A DNA stretch of 64,000 nucleotides from Neobacillus jeddahensis (lineage in GTDB: Bacteria > Bacillota > Bacilli > Bacillales > Cytobacillaceae). A program made the position numbers and the translations under genes. The stretch is from the NCBI RefSeq assembly GCF_000612625.1, contig NZ_CCAS010000003.1, forward strand, positions 1 to 64,000. The letters are read 5' to 3'. Each line of letters starts with the position of its first letter. The first letter of the stretch is position 1. Shown here piece after piece: positions 8,931 to 17,473 of the stretch. Under the pieces are notes generated by a model. The model did not search any database and had not been told where the DNA came from. It worked only from the letters and a program-made list of their open reading frames with translations.

Positions 8931-8991
8931 AGAATAGTAGATGTATTAATTATATCATCTATGTTTATTAGTAGAAATACAATATAAGATG
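8931..8991 (+). promoter_or_regulatory. Promoter element B, shared with 5770-5830
   Basis: A gap-free 61-bp match to element A in the divergent region between the AraC gene and the isomerase gene. It keeps the 20-bp-spaced repeat (ATGTATTAAT at 8941, ATGTTTATTA at 8961) and a TATAAG-type -10 near 8983, followed by the isomerase ribosome binding site about 30 bases on. It probably drives the isomerase gene and may also control the regulator gene. Confidence 0.6.
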
Positions 8992-9032
8992 TAATCAAAT
9001 AAGCTGTGATTATGAGAAATGGAGGAATAACG

Positions 9033-9803
9033 ATGAAAAACATTCCAGTAGCAGTTCAAATGTTCACATTACGGGAAGAAAGTGCGAAAGATTTTGCGGG
9101 TACTTTAAAAAAGGTGGCAGAGCTTGGATTTGACGGTGTTGAACTTGCAGGATATCACGGATTAACAGCGATTGAAATAAAAGAATTATTAGATCAGCTT
9201 GGACTGAAGACAGCTGCCTGCCATGTACCGCTTGATCAATTGGAGAATAATTTGGCACAAGTGATTGAAGATCAAAAGATATTAGGAAGTAAGTATATTG
9301 TATGTCCATATTTAATGCCAGATCGACGCAGTGAAAGTGATTACAGAGCCCTTATTACTTTTTTAGAACATGCGGGTGAGATTACAAGCCAAGAAGGGAT
9401 ATCCCTTTGTTACCATAATCACGATTTTGAACTTGAGCGCTTATCTGATGGCAGAATGGCACTTGAAGCAATCTTTGATGAAACAAACCCTAACATCGTA
9501 AAGGCAGAGCTTGATATTTACTGGCTGACTAAAGCGGGCCAAAAGCCGGAAGAGTGGATCGAACGATATCAAAATCGAACACCGCTTATTCATTTAAAGG
9601 ACATGACAATCGATGACGAACAATTTTTCGCCGAACTTGGCACAGGCGGTGTTGACCTAGAAGCTGTGCTTAATATGGGCGAACAAGTTGATATCCAGTG
9701 GTGGGTGGTCGAGCAGGATGCTAGCCGTCGTACCCCTCTAGAAAGTATTGAAATCAGTATCAATTATTTAAAAACAAAGATTTCACATCTCATCAGTAAA
9801 TAG
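9033..9803 (+). CDS. Sugar phosphate isomerase/epimerase family protein (AP endonuclease-2 fold) (1)
   Basis: A 256-residue TIM barrel of the IolE/YcjR class. Candidate divalent-metal ligands appear in order: the LCYHNHDFEL strand (about residue 130), ELDIYW (about 162), IHLKDM (about 188) and VVEQD (about 226). Members epimerise or isomerise ketosugars, often 3-keto sugars or inosose. The start is set at the ATG at 9033 behind GGAGG; a GTG nine codons upstream has no binding site. It is the first gene behind promoter element B and is followed by a CRE-like site and the ThuA gene. Working on the product of the adjacent dehydrogenases is a reasonable inference. Confidence 0.85.
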   Translation: MKNIPVAVQMFTLREESAKDFAGTLKKVAELGFDGVELAGYHGLTAIEIKELLDQLGLKTAACHVPLDQLENNLAQVIEDQKILGSKYIVCPYLMPDRRSESDYRALITFLEHAGEITSQEGISLCYHNHDFELERLSDGRMALEAIFDETNPNIVKAELDIYWLTKAGQKPEEWIERYQNRTPLIHLKDMTIDDEQFFAELGTGGVDLEAVLNMGEQVDIQWWVVEQDASRRTPLESIEISINYLKTKISHLISK

Positions 9804-9835
9804 TTTTGTTCAATATTTTTCACCCTATTTGTCAA

Positions 9836-9849
9836 TGTAAGCAGTTTCA
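9836..9849. promoter_or_regulatory. CRE-like site before the ThuA gene
   Basis: TGTAAGCAGTTTCA differs by one base from the site at 1997-2010 and by one central base from the CcpA consensus. It sits 60 bp before the ThuA start, so it could be a roadblock or a promoter-overlapping repression site. Confidence 0.5.
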
Positions 9850-9909
9850 TTAATTCGAGCAAGCTTTAAAATAATAGATAAAGTGACCCATGAAAAGGAG
9901 CGTTTAATC

Positions 9910-10635
9910 ATGCTGAAAGTAACTGTTTGGAATGAAAATCGTCATGAACAAAAAAGTCCAATTGTAAGGGATATCTATCCAAATGGCATCCATGGAACCA
10001 TTGCTGAGTTCCTTCAGTCTGAAGGGCTAGAGACAAGGACGGCCACTTTAGATGAGCCGGAACATGGTTTGACGGATGATGTCCTAAGAAACACTGATGT
10101 ATTAGTTTGGTGGGGACATCAAGCTCATAATGAGGTGAAAGATGATATCGTTGAGAAGGTTCGCCAGCGTGTTCTTGAAGGAATGGGACTGATTGTTCTC
10201 CACTCCGGTCATTTTTCGAAAATCTTTAAGACATTAATGGGAACCAGCTGTGATTTAAAATGGCGGGAAGCCGATGAAAAGGAACGTCTTTGGGTCGTCA
10301 GCCCAAGTCATCCAATTACAGAAGGAATTCCTGAATATATTGAATTAGAAAATGAAGAAATGTATGGTGAGCATTTTGATATTCCGCAGCCAGATGAACT
10401 AATTTTCACCAGCTGGTTTGAAGGCGGCGAAGTATTCCGAAGCGGCTGTACATACCAGCGTGGAAACGGGAAAGTATTTTATTTTAGACCAGGTCATGAA
10501 ACGTACCCTACTTATCATAACAAACTTATTCAGCGTGTTATTATCAATGCAGTGAAATGGGCGGAGCCAGTAAAACGAGAACGTCCGGTTTACGGTAATG
10601 CGAAACCACTCGAAGTTCTTAAGGGAGGAAATTAA
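9910..10635 (+). CDS. ThuA domain-containing protein
   Basis: A 241-residue protein with the glutamine-amidotransferase-like fold of ThuA (trehalose utilisation). Recognisable pieces are the [12 protein letters not shown] strand-loop (about residues 70-81), [14 protein letters not shown] (about 96-109) and the C-terminal [18 protein letters not shown] stretch, with several conserved His residues. The start is the ATG at 9910 behind AAAAGGAG; an upstream GTG at 9883 is less likely. ThuA proteins usually sit beside Gfo/Idh/MocA dehydrogenases and are linked to 3-keto-disaccharide metabolism. The same linkage is seen here: the stop is one base from the next dehydrogenase start. The activity in this organism is inferred. 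Confidence 0.88.
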   Translation: MLKVTVWNENRHEQKSPIVRDIYPNGIHGTIAEFLQSEGLETRTATLDEPEHGLTDDVLRNTDVLVWWGHQAHNEVKDDIVEKVRQRVLEGMGLIVLHSGHFSKIFKTLMGTSCDLKWREADEKERLWVVSPSHPITEGIPEYIELENEEMYGEHFDIPQPDELIFTSWFEGGEVFRSGCTYQRGNGKVFYFRPGHETYPTYHNKLIQRVIINAVKWAEPVKRERPVYGNAKPLEVLKGGN

Positions 10636-10636
10636 T

Positions 10637-11665
10637 ATGAAAAAGATACGGATTGGCGTAATCGGCTGCGGCAGTATTGCCCAGCATCGTCATTTACCGG
10701 AATATCAAATGAATCCTAATGTCGAACTTGCTGCCGTTTGTGATATTAATCAAGAGCGGGCATTAGAAATTGCTGAAAAATACGGCGTCCTTTCCTATAC
10801 AAGCTATGAGGAATTGGTGAATAGCGGTAAAGTAGACGCGGTAAGTGTTTGTACACCAAACTATCTTCATGCACCGATCACGATTGCTGCCTTAGAAGCA
10901 GGTCTCGATGTCCTGTGCGAAAAACCAATGGCGACCTCTAAAGAAGAGGCGGAGGCGATGATTGCAGCAGCAGAAAAGAATGGCAGAAAATTAATGATTG
11001 GTCATAACCAGCGCTTTGTGCCGTCCCATCAAAAAGCTCGTCAACTGATCCAAAGTGGAGAAATCGGTAAAATATACAGCTTCCGTACGGCATTCGGTCA
11101 TGGCGGGCCAGAAAACTGGAGTGTAGAAGGAAAAGAGGGTTGGTTTTTCCAAAAGGAAAAAGCCTTCGTCGGAGCAATGGGCGACTTGGGTGTCCACAAA
11201 GCTGACTTGATTCGTTATGTGTTAGGGGAGGAAGTAACGGAAGTAGGTTCATTTGTAGAAACGAATGCCAAGGATTTTACCGATGTTGATGACAATGCCG
11301 TTTGTGTATTGAAAACAGAAAGCGGTATCATCGGGACACTTGCTGCGAGCTGGGCCTATGTCAGCAGGGAGGATAACTCTACGATTATTTATGGCGAAAA
11401 GGCCATTCTTCGATTAGAAGATGATCCAATTAATTCCCTAGTTGTTCAATATAGCAATGGCGAGGTAGTGAAGTATGAGCTAGGCAAAATTCAATCGAAT
11501 GAATCGGGAGGCCAAAACAATACCCATGTCATCGAGCATTTTGTTCATGCTATTCTGCTTGATCAAGAGCCTGCAGTAACTGGTGAAGAAGGGATGAAAT
11601 CACTAGAGGTTATCTTAGCAGCACTTCATTCAAATGAAACGAAGCAAATTGTTCAAGTAAGGTAA
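10637..11665 (+). CDS. Gfo/Idh/MocA family NAD(P)-dependent sugar dehydrogenase (3)
   Basis: A 342-residue third family member, with Rossmann motif IGVIGCGSIAQHRHLPEY, CEKPMA (about residue 95) and MGDLGVHKADLIRY (about 180-193). GGGAGG stands seven bases before the ATG at 10637, inside the end of the ThuA gene, so the two genes are almost certainly co-translated. The ThuA-dehydrogenase pairing recalls rhizobial thuAB, in which ThuB makes a 3-keto disaccharide. The enzyme is therefore a good candidate for a glycoside 3-dehydrogenase, but this rests on context only. Confidence 0.9.
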   Translation: MKKIRIGVIGCGSIAQHRHLPEYQMNPNVELAAVCDINQERALEIAEKYGVLSYTSYEELVNSGKVDAVSVCTPNYLHAPITIAALEAGLDVLCEKPMATSKEEAEAMIAAAEKNGRKLMIGHNQRFVPSHQKARQLIQSGEIGKIYSFRTAFGHGGPENWSVEGKEGWFFQKEKAFVGAMGDLGVHKADLIRYVLGEEVTEVGSFVETNAKDFTDVDDNAVCVLKTESGIIGTLAASWAYVSREDNSTIIYGEKAILRLEDDPINSLVVQYSNGEVVKYELGKIQSNESGGQNNTHVIEHFVHAILLDQEPAVTGEEGMKSLEVILAALHSNETKQIVQVR

Positions 11666-11689
11666 CGTTTAAGGAACCTCCATATAGAC

Positions 11690-11718
11690 GAGTTGGCGTA
11701 TTGGAATGCGGCCAACTC
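11690..11718 (+). terminator. Possible hairpin after the third dehydrogenase gene
   Basis: GAGTTGGC and GCCAACTC form an 8-bp stem around a 13-nt loop, with no U-run. It may only attenuate transcription into the next isomerase gene. Confidence 0.3.
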
Positions 11719-11764
11719 TATGTATTTAATAAATAACAGTTCATAAAAGTGAGGAGAGAGTACT

Positions 11765-12733
11765 ATGAAACTAGGTGTCTTTACGGTATTATTTGCGGAT
11801 AAAACATTTGAGGAAATGTTAGATACGGTTCAAAAGGCAGGGTTACATGCGGTTGAAATTGGAACTGGCGGCTATCCTGGGAATCATCACTGCGATTTAG
11901 ATTTGTTATTGGAAAATGAAGAGGCAAGGAAAGCTTATGCTCGTAAAGTGGAGGAACGCGGATTGATCATTAGTGCATTCAGTTGTCATGGAAATCCGAT
12001 TTCACCGGAAAAGGAATTTGCTCAAAGCTCGCATGAGACACTGTTAAAAACAATTAAACTCGCATCTTTACTGAATGTACCCGTTGTCAACTGTTTTTCA
12101 GGTACAGCAGGTGACCACGAAGGAGCGAAGTATCCTAATTGGCCGGTTACCCCTTGGCCGAACGAGTATGGCGACGTCTTAAAGTGGCAATGGGAGGAAA
12201 AGCTCATCCCTTATTGGAAAGAAGTCGGTCAATATGCGAAGGACCATGATGTGAAAATTGGTCTTGAGCTGCATGGGGGCTTTTTAGTACATACCCCGTA
12301 TACACTGTTAAAATTGCGTCAGGAAACATGTGATGCGATTGGGGCGAACTTAGATCCAAGTCACCTTTGGTGGCAGGGAATCGATCCAGTTGCTGCCATA
12401 AAGATCTTGGCAAAGGAAAATGCGATTCACCATTTCCATGCTAAAGACACGTACATTGATCAGGAAAATGTCAATATGTATGGCTTAACGGATATGCAGC
12501 CATATGGTGAGGTGCGAACAAGGGCCTGGACATTCCGTTCCGTCGGCTGTGGTCATAGTTTAAAGGAATGGTCGGACATGATGAGTGCCTTAAGAACCTA
12601 TGGCTATGATTATGTTGTCAGTATTGAACATGAAGATCCAATTATGTCGATCAATGAAGGCTTTACCCGTGCGGTTACAAATTTACAAACGATATTAATT
12701 GAGGAACCTGTTTCGACTATGTGGTGGGTTTAA
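11765..12733 (+). CDS. Sugar phosphate isomerase/epimerase family protein (2)
   Basis: A 322-residue TIM-barrel enzyme, longer than the first isomerase and clearly different in sequence. Likely metal ligands lie in GLELHGG (Glu, about residue 163), ANLDPSHLWWQG (Asp/His, about 194-205), HFHAKD (about 224) and SIEHEDP (Glu, about 290). GAGGAGAG precedes the start. Close relatives are often annotated as IolE- or IolH-like and occur next to Gfo/Idh/MocA dehydrogenases. Its substrate is probably a keto-sugar or inosose. It may be co-transcribed with the ThuA-dehydrogenase pair, since only a weak hairpin intervenes. Confidence 0.87.
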   Translation: MKLGVFTVLFADKTFEEMLDTVQKAGLHAVEIGTGGYPGNHHCDLDLLLENEEARKAYARKVEERGLIISAFSCHGNPISPEKEFAQSSHETLLKTIKLASLLNVPVVNCFSGTAGDHEGAKYPNWPVTPWPNEYGDVLKWQWEEKLIPYWKEVGQYAKDHDVKIGLELHGGFLVHTPYTLLKLRQETCDAIGANLDPSHLWWQGIDPVAAIKILAKENAIHHFHAKDTYIDQENVNMYGLTDMQPYGEVRTRAWTFRSVGCGHSLKEWSDMMSALRTYGYDYVVSIEHEDPIMSINEGFTRAVTNLQTILIEEPVSTMWWV

Positions 12734-12737
12734 CTGG

Positions 12738-12770
12738 ATTCGCCGATAAACGTGAAATTCGCTGATAAAC
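12738..12770. repeat. Pair of ATTCGCYGATAAAC direct repeats
   Basis: ATTCGCCGATAAAC at 12738-12751 and ATTCGCTGATAAAC at 12757-12770: a 14-base unit repeated with a 19-bp period and one mismatch. It lies between the isomerase stop and the glucosidase gene. It could be a regulator binding pair or a small member of a dispersed intergenic repeat family. Confidence 0.6.
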
Positions 12771-12860
12771 CCTTGAACGGTGCAAAAGGTTGACAACATT
12801 TCTGTCAAAAACGGCAACTGTTCCAGGGATGGGGCTAATTTTTCAAAAATGAGGTGCAAC

Positions 12861-14531
12861 ATGAGTAAAAAATGGTGGAAAGAAAGTGTCGCCTATCAAG
12901 TGTATCCAAGGAGCTTCATGGATAGTAATGGAGACGGAATTGGTGATATAAAAGGGGTCACCTCCAAATTAGACTATTTAAAAGAGTTAGGGATCGATGT
13001 CATTTGGTTATCACCGATGTACAAATCACCTAATGATGATAATGGCTATGATATATCAGATTACCAGGATATTATGGATGAATTTGGGACAATGGCTGAT
13101 TTTGATGAACTCCTTGAGGGCGTTCATCAACGAGGGATGAAGTTAATTTTAGACCTAGTCATCAATCATACGAGTGATGAGCATCCATGGTTTATTGAAT
13201 CACGTTCATCTAAGGATAATCCGAAGCGCGATTGGTACATTTGGCGCGATGGGAAGGATGGCAAAGAACCGAATAACTGGGAATCGATTTTTAGCGGCCC
13301 TGCTTGGAAATACGATGCAGACACTGCCCAATACTTCATGCACATCTTCTCAGCGCGGCAGCCCGATTTAAACTGGGAAAACCCAGAAGTCCGCGAGGCG
13401 TTACAGTCCATGGTCAATTGGTGGCTGGATAAAGGAATCGATGGTTTCCGTGTCGATGCCATCTCCCATATTAAAAAGGAACCAGGCTTCCCAGATATGC
13501 CAAATCCAGAAAATATAGATTATGTACCGTGTTTTCCGAAAATGATGAATGTTGATGGAATCGATGAGTTTTTGACGGAATTCTCACAAAAAACGCTAAA
13601 AAACTATGACATCATGACGGTTGGCGAGGCAAACGGTGTCGGGCTGCAGGATGCCGATAAATGGGTCGGCGAAGAAAATGGCTATTTCAATATGATTTTT
13701 CAGTTTGAGTTTTTAGATCTTTGGGATAAGGATGTTGACGGATCGATCGATGTTCGGAAGCTGAAAAAGGTATTAACAAAATGGCAAACGGGCTTAGCAG
13801 GTCGAGGCTGGAACGCTTTATTCATTGAAAACCATGACCAGCCCCGCCGGGTATCGAGCTGGGGCAACGACCAGGAATATTGGAAAGAAAGTGCCAAAAT
13901 GCTGGGAACCTTATATTTCCTCATGCAGGGCACGCCCTTTATTTACCAAGGGCAGGAAATTGGCATGACGAATGTCCAATTCCCATCAATCGAGGATTAC
14001 AATGATGTCGGCATGGTTAACTATTATCAGGTGGAATCTGCAAAGGGCCGCAGTCATGAAGAAATCATGAAGGTGGTCTGGGAGAAGGGCCGCGATAATT
14101 CCCGTACCCCTATGCAATGGGATGCCAGCAACAGGGGTGGCTTTACCGCTGCGGAGAAAACCTGGCTTGGCGTGAATCCAAATTATAACGAAATCAATGT
14201 CGAGGCACAGGTAAATGATCCAGATTCCATTCTCAGCTATTACAAAAGCTTGATTCGCTTACGAAAAGAGAATCCGATTTTTGTTTATGGGACATACGAA
14301 TTGTTATTGGCTAATCATCCGAAGCTATTTGTGTATACACGAAAGTTAGGAAAGAAGACAGCCATCGTCATCAATAACTTTAGTAAAAAAACGACAAGAT
14401 TTAGGGTGCCAGGCACGGTTTCTTATTCAACATCTATATTAGTTCTCTCTAATAATGATGCAGCGGATCAGAAATTACAGAAAGAGTTCACATTAAAGCC
14501 TTATGAAACAAGGGTTTATTTCCTAAAGTAA
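12861..14531 (+). CDS. GH13 alpha-glucosidase (oligo-1,6-glucosidase/maltase type)
   Basis: A 556-residue cytoplasmic glycoside hydrolase of family 13, the usual length for MalL-type enzymes. Visible landmarks are [20 protein letters not shown] at the N-terminus, LVINHTS, the nucleophile in GFRVDAISHI, the acid/base Glu in VGEANG and the transition-state Asp in ENHDQPR, followed by a C-terminal beta domain. After the nucleophile stands Ala, where strict oligo-1,6-glucosidases usually have Val, so the linkage preference is open. The start at 12861 follows GAGGTG; upstream in-frame codons have no site. There is no signal peptide, so it should hydrolyse imported oligosaccharides. A decayed copy of a related gene follows. 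Confidence 0.92.
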   Translation: MSKKWWKESVAYQVYPRSFMDSNGDGIGDIKGVTSKLDYLKELGIDVIWLSPMYKSPNDDNGYDISDYQDIMDEFGTMADFDELLEGVHQRGMKLILDLVINHTSDEHPWFIESRSSKDNPKRDWYIWRDGKDGKEPNNWESIFSGPAWKYDADTAQYFMHIFSARQPDLNWENPEVREALQSMVNWWLDKGIDGFRVDAISHIKKEPGFPDMPNPENIDYVPCFPKMMNVDGIDEFLTEFSQKTLKNYDIMTVGEANGVGLQDADKWVGEENGYFNMIFQFEFLDLWDKDVDGSIDVRKLKKVLTKWQTGLAGRGWNALFIENHDQPRRVSSWGNDQEYWKESAKMLGTLYFLMQGTPFIYQGQEIGMTNVQFPSIEDYNDVGMVNYYQVESAKGRSHEEIMKVVWEKGRDNSRTPMQWDASNRGGFTAAEKTWLGVNPNYNEINVEAQVNDPDSILSYYKSLIRLRKENPIFVYGTYELLLANHPKLFVYTRKLGKKTAIVINNFSKKTTRFRVPGTVSYSTSILVLSNNDAADQKLQKEFTLKPYETRVYFLK

Positions 14532-14535
14532 TCGA

Positions 14536-14556
14536 GAAGGGGCATCTGCCCTTTTT
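14536..14556 (+). terminator. Short terminator after the glucosidase gene
   Basis: AAGGGGC and GCCCTTTT make a compact hairpin ending in a T-run, 4 bases after the stop codon. Confidence 0.6.
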
Positions 14557-14580
14557 CTATTGGTCCTAGTTAGGGAGAAT

Positions 14581-14713
14581 TTTTATAAAAGAGATCGTTA
14601 TTTTATAAACATTGGATTTATTCTACAAAAAGATAGAGGAATTTTACAAAATTTCGAATGATTCTACAAAAAACGGCCGTGTTTCTACAAAAAACAGCAT
14701 TAATTCTACCTGG
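14581..14713. repeat. Phased TTCTACAAAA array 1
   Basis: Seven copies of a 10-bp unit begin at 14581, 14601, 14621, 14642, 14662, 14683 and 14704, i.e. spacings of 20, 20, 21, 20, 21 and 21 bp. The first two are TTTTATAAAA and TTTTATAAAC, the middle ones TTCTACAAAA or TTTTACAAAA, and the last is degenerate (TTCTACCTGG). Bases between units are unrelated to each other. The array separates the intact glucosidase gene from the decayed copy. The same unit and period recur at 36006-36155 and, inverted, at 56697-56811. Function unknown. Confidence 0.85.
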
Positions 14714-14734
14714 AAATTCACTTACAATTAATGA

Positions 14735-14930
<196 letters not shown>

Positions 14931-14942
14931 TCCTTATTATAA

Positions 14943-14976
14943 AAAAAGACGATTCGGATATTCGAATCGTCTTTTT
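14943..14976. terminator. Strong bidirectional terminator
   Basis: AAAAAGACGATTCG (14943-14956) pairs perfectly with CGAATCGTCTTTTT (14963-14976) around a 6-nt loop. It was probably the terminator of the lost glucosidase gene. Confidence 0.88.
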
Positions 14977-15156
14977 GCTGATCACTGTTGCTCCTTATAA
15001 GAATTCTGCAGCGTCAAACCCGTCTGTTAATTTTAGGAATGGATTTCAATTGGAAAAACCTACGATTGTTAAAGTTGTTTATTTTTGTTATTTTAAAGGT
15101 ATCAATAATTTACAACATATTTGTTACCTATTGCTTTGAACAAGGAGAAATCAACG

Positions 15157-17394
15157 ATGAGAACGAAAAAGATAAACACTCAACTACAATGGAAGCTCAT
15201 AATTGGTTTAATCTTTTTAATAGAGCTGGTGAATGTGGGAATTTCTATTCTCCTTCCTTCTGTTATGTTGGTTAAGTATGTTTCTATTATCATTATGATC
15301 GCAACTCTGCCCGTTCTTACTGTAACGTTTAAACAGATGAGAATGACAGATGAAGAGTCTAGCCAAAATAAACTAAAATTAAAAAATATTTTTGATACGC
15401 TTGATATCGCGATTTGGTCCCATGATTTAAAGTCCGATACATTGTTAATAACACCAGGAATTGAAAAATTGTATGGCTATTCCTATATTGATTTTTATAA
15501 GGACTTAGACCTTTGGAAAAAGGTGATTTACCCGGAGGATCAACATGTATTATCAGAAAGAGCCATGAAGTTAGACAATGGTGAGACCGTTACAAGTGAG
15601 TATCGGATTATCCGGCCAGACGGTGAGGTCCGCTGGATTCAGGATAGGGGATTTCCGACTCTAGATAATGAAGGGAATTTTGTTGATTTTAATAGTGTAC
15701 TATTTGATATCACAGATCGAAAAGAAAGTGAGGCGCGCTACCATAGTTTAGTAGAACTGTCGCCTGATATCATTGCGGTCGTTAGTCATAATAAGATCGA
15801 ATACATTAATGATGCAGGGTGTAAATTGGTAGGTGCCAATCATCCGAACGAACTAATCGGACAATCTCCGTTGAAGTTTGTTCCAAGAGAAATTGTCGAA
15901 GCCTTTAGAAACAAGAAAAATCAACATTATGAAAAAACAATCAGACTTGAATTTCAGATTAAGCCATTAAATGGTGTGACGATTGATGTAGAAATGACAA
16001 CGGCACCTGTCTTTTTTGAAGGAAGATTTGCAATCCAGGTGGTTGGCAGGGATATCACAGAGAGAAAGATGGCGGAGAAAACGATCCAAAATATGGCGTA
16101 CCACGACTCACTGACGGGTTTGCCAAATCGAAATCACTTTAGGAATCATCTGAATGACGTGTTAAATGGACTACAAGAAAATAAAATGCTAGCCGTGTTA
16201 TTTTTAGATTTAGACCGTTTTAAAATTATCAATGATACGAAGGGGCATTCGGTTGGAGATTTGGTCCTTCAAAAGGTAGCCAGCCGATTAGAAGTAGCTG
16301 TAAAAAAAGAAGGCTTTGTTTCGAGGCAGGGTGGAGACGAATTTATTATTCTGCTAGAGCAGATTGATAAAGAAAGAGTTACTATGATCGCCCAGCGAAT
16401 TCTTTATGAATTTTCACAGCCAATAATGGTGAATAGTCAAGAATTCTTTGTCACTCCTAGTATTGGAATCAGCCTCTATCCAACGGATGGAATAGATGAA
16501 GTCACTCTAATTAAGAATGCAGACACGGCCATGTATCAAGCCAAAGATCATGGAAAAAATAATTTCCGATTCTATTCTTCTAATTTAGATGGGATTTCCG
16601 TACGGAAAATGGAGCTAGAAAATGGTTTAAGAAAAGCCATCGAACAGAAGCAATTGCGCCTTCATTATCAGCCGCAGGTTTCACTAACTACCGGGGAATT
16701 AGTAGGAATAGAGGCGTTAATTCGCTGGCAGCATCCCGAGCATGGAACGATTGCACCTTCGGAATTCATCCCACTGGCGGAGGAAACAGGTCTGATTGTT
16801 CCAATTGGCAAATGGGTGCTGTGGGAAGCTTGTAAGCAAAGAAAAGCTTGGGAGCAGGCAGGACTGGTTCACGATATTCCAATCGCTGTCAATGTATCGG
16901 TCCGTCAATTTGAAGATGACCACTTTATCGAATATATTTCGACAGTACTAGATGAGTTAGAGCTGGAAGCCAACCATTTAGAATTGGAAATTACAGAAAG
17001 CATCATGCAGAACTTAGAGAATTCAACGATCATCCTTAATCAGCTGAAAGAGCAAGGGGTATTACTGTCTATCGATGATTTTGGAACAGGCTATTCTTCC
17101 TTAAGTTATTTAAAGCATTTGCCGATTGATAAAATAAAAATTGATAAATCTTTCGTGGATGATATTATCTATCACTCGAATCAAGGCATTATGGTGAAAA
17201 CAATCATTGATATGGGATTGAATTTAAATTTTGCTGTTATTGCTGAAGGAATCGAAACAGATGAACAGCTTACCTTTTTACGGAGTAACGACTGCAAGAT
17301 CGGGCAAGGCTATCTATTTAGCAAGCCTATATCAGCAAATGAAATGGAAGAATATCTTCAAAAACAAATTGAAAAAAGTGGTATCCAGGTCTAA
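15157..17394 (+). CDS. Membrane PAS-GGDEF-EAL cyclic-di-GMP protein
   Basis: A 745-residue signalling protein. Two membrane segments lie within residues 12-52, two PAS domains at about 78-195 and 200-310, then a diguanylate cyclase domain with an intact GGDEF motif (392-396) and a phosphodiesterase domain with E519-A520-L521, NVSVRQF, ITESI, DDFGTGYS (640-647) and AEGIET. All signature residues for both activities are present. No RxxD inhibitory site is visible before GGDEF. It may therefore make or degrade c-di-GMP; in such tandem proteins one activity often dominates. The start is the ATG at 15157 behind AAGGAG. It stands alone, and its terminator overlaps its final codons. Confidence 0.93.
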   Translation: MRTKKINTQLQWKLIIGLIFLIELVNVGISILLPSVMLVKYVSIIIMIATLPVLTVTFKQMRMTDEESSQNKLKLKNIFDTLDIAIWSHDLKSDTLLITPGIEKLYGYSYIDFYKDLDLWKKVIYPEDQHVLSERAMKLDNGETVTSEYRIIRPDGEVRWIQDRGFPTLDNEGNFVDFNSVLFDITDRKESEARYHSLVELSPDIIAVVSHNKIEYINDAGCKLVGANHPNELIGQSPLKFVPREIVEAFRNKKNQHYEKTIRLEFQIKPLNGVTIDVEMTTAPVFFEGRFAIQVVGRDITERKMAEKTIQNMAYHDSLTGLPNRNHFRNHLNDVLNGLQENKMLAVLFLDLDRFKIINDTKGHSVGDLVLQKVASRLEVAVKKEGFVSRQGGDEFIILLEQIDKERVTMIAQRILYEFSQPIMVNSQEFFVTPSIGISLYPTDGIDEVTLIKNADTAMYQAKDHGKNNFRFYSSNLDGISVRKMELENGLRKAIEQKQLRLHYQPQVSLTTGELVGIEALIRWQHPEHGTIAPSEFIPLAEETGLIVPIGKWVLWEACKQRKAWEQAGLVHDIPIAVNVSVRQFEDDHFIEYISTVLDELELEANHLELEITESIMQNLENSTIILNQLKEQGVLLSIDDFGTGYSSLSYLKHLPIDKIKIDKSFVDDIIYHSNQGIMVKTIIDMGLNLNFAVIAEGIETDEQLTFLRSNDCKIGQGYLFSKPISANEMEEYLQKQIEKSGIQV

Positions 17395-17413
17395 ACGTGG
17401 ATACCACTTTTTT
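17378..17413 (+). terminator. Terminator overlapping the 3' end of the c-di-GMP gene
   Basis: GTGGTATCCA (17378-17387) pairs with TGGATACCAC (17398-17407), followed by TTTTTT. The left arm encodes the protein's last residues (Ser-Gly-Ile-Gln) and the stop codon lies in the loop. Confidence 0.9.
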
Positions 17414-17473
17414 GAAGTGTGAGTGTTGTCTGTTGATTTTCGCTCCTATCAACAATATCCTTAAAGATTCCTC

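Noticed and set aside
14581-14713. CRISPR array
   Set aside because: The repeat unit is only 10 bp with spacers of about 10-11 bp, units are degenerate, and no cas genes are present.
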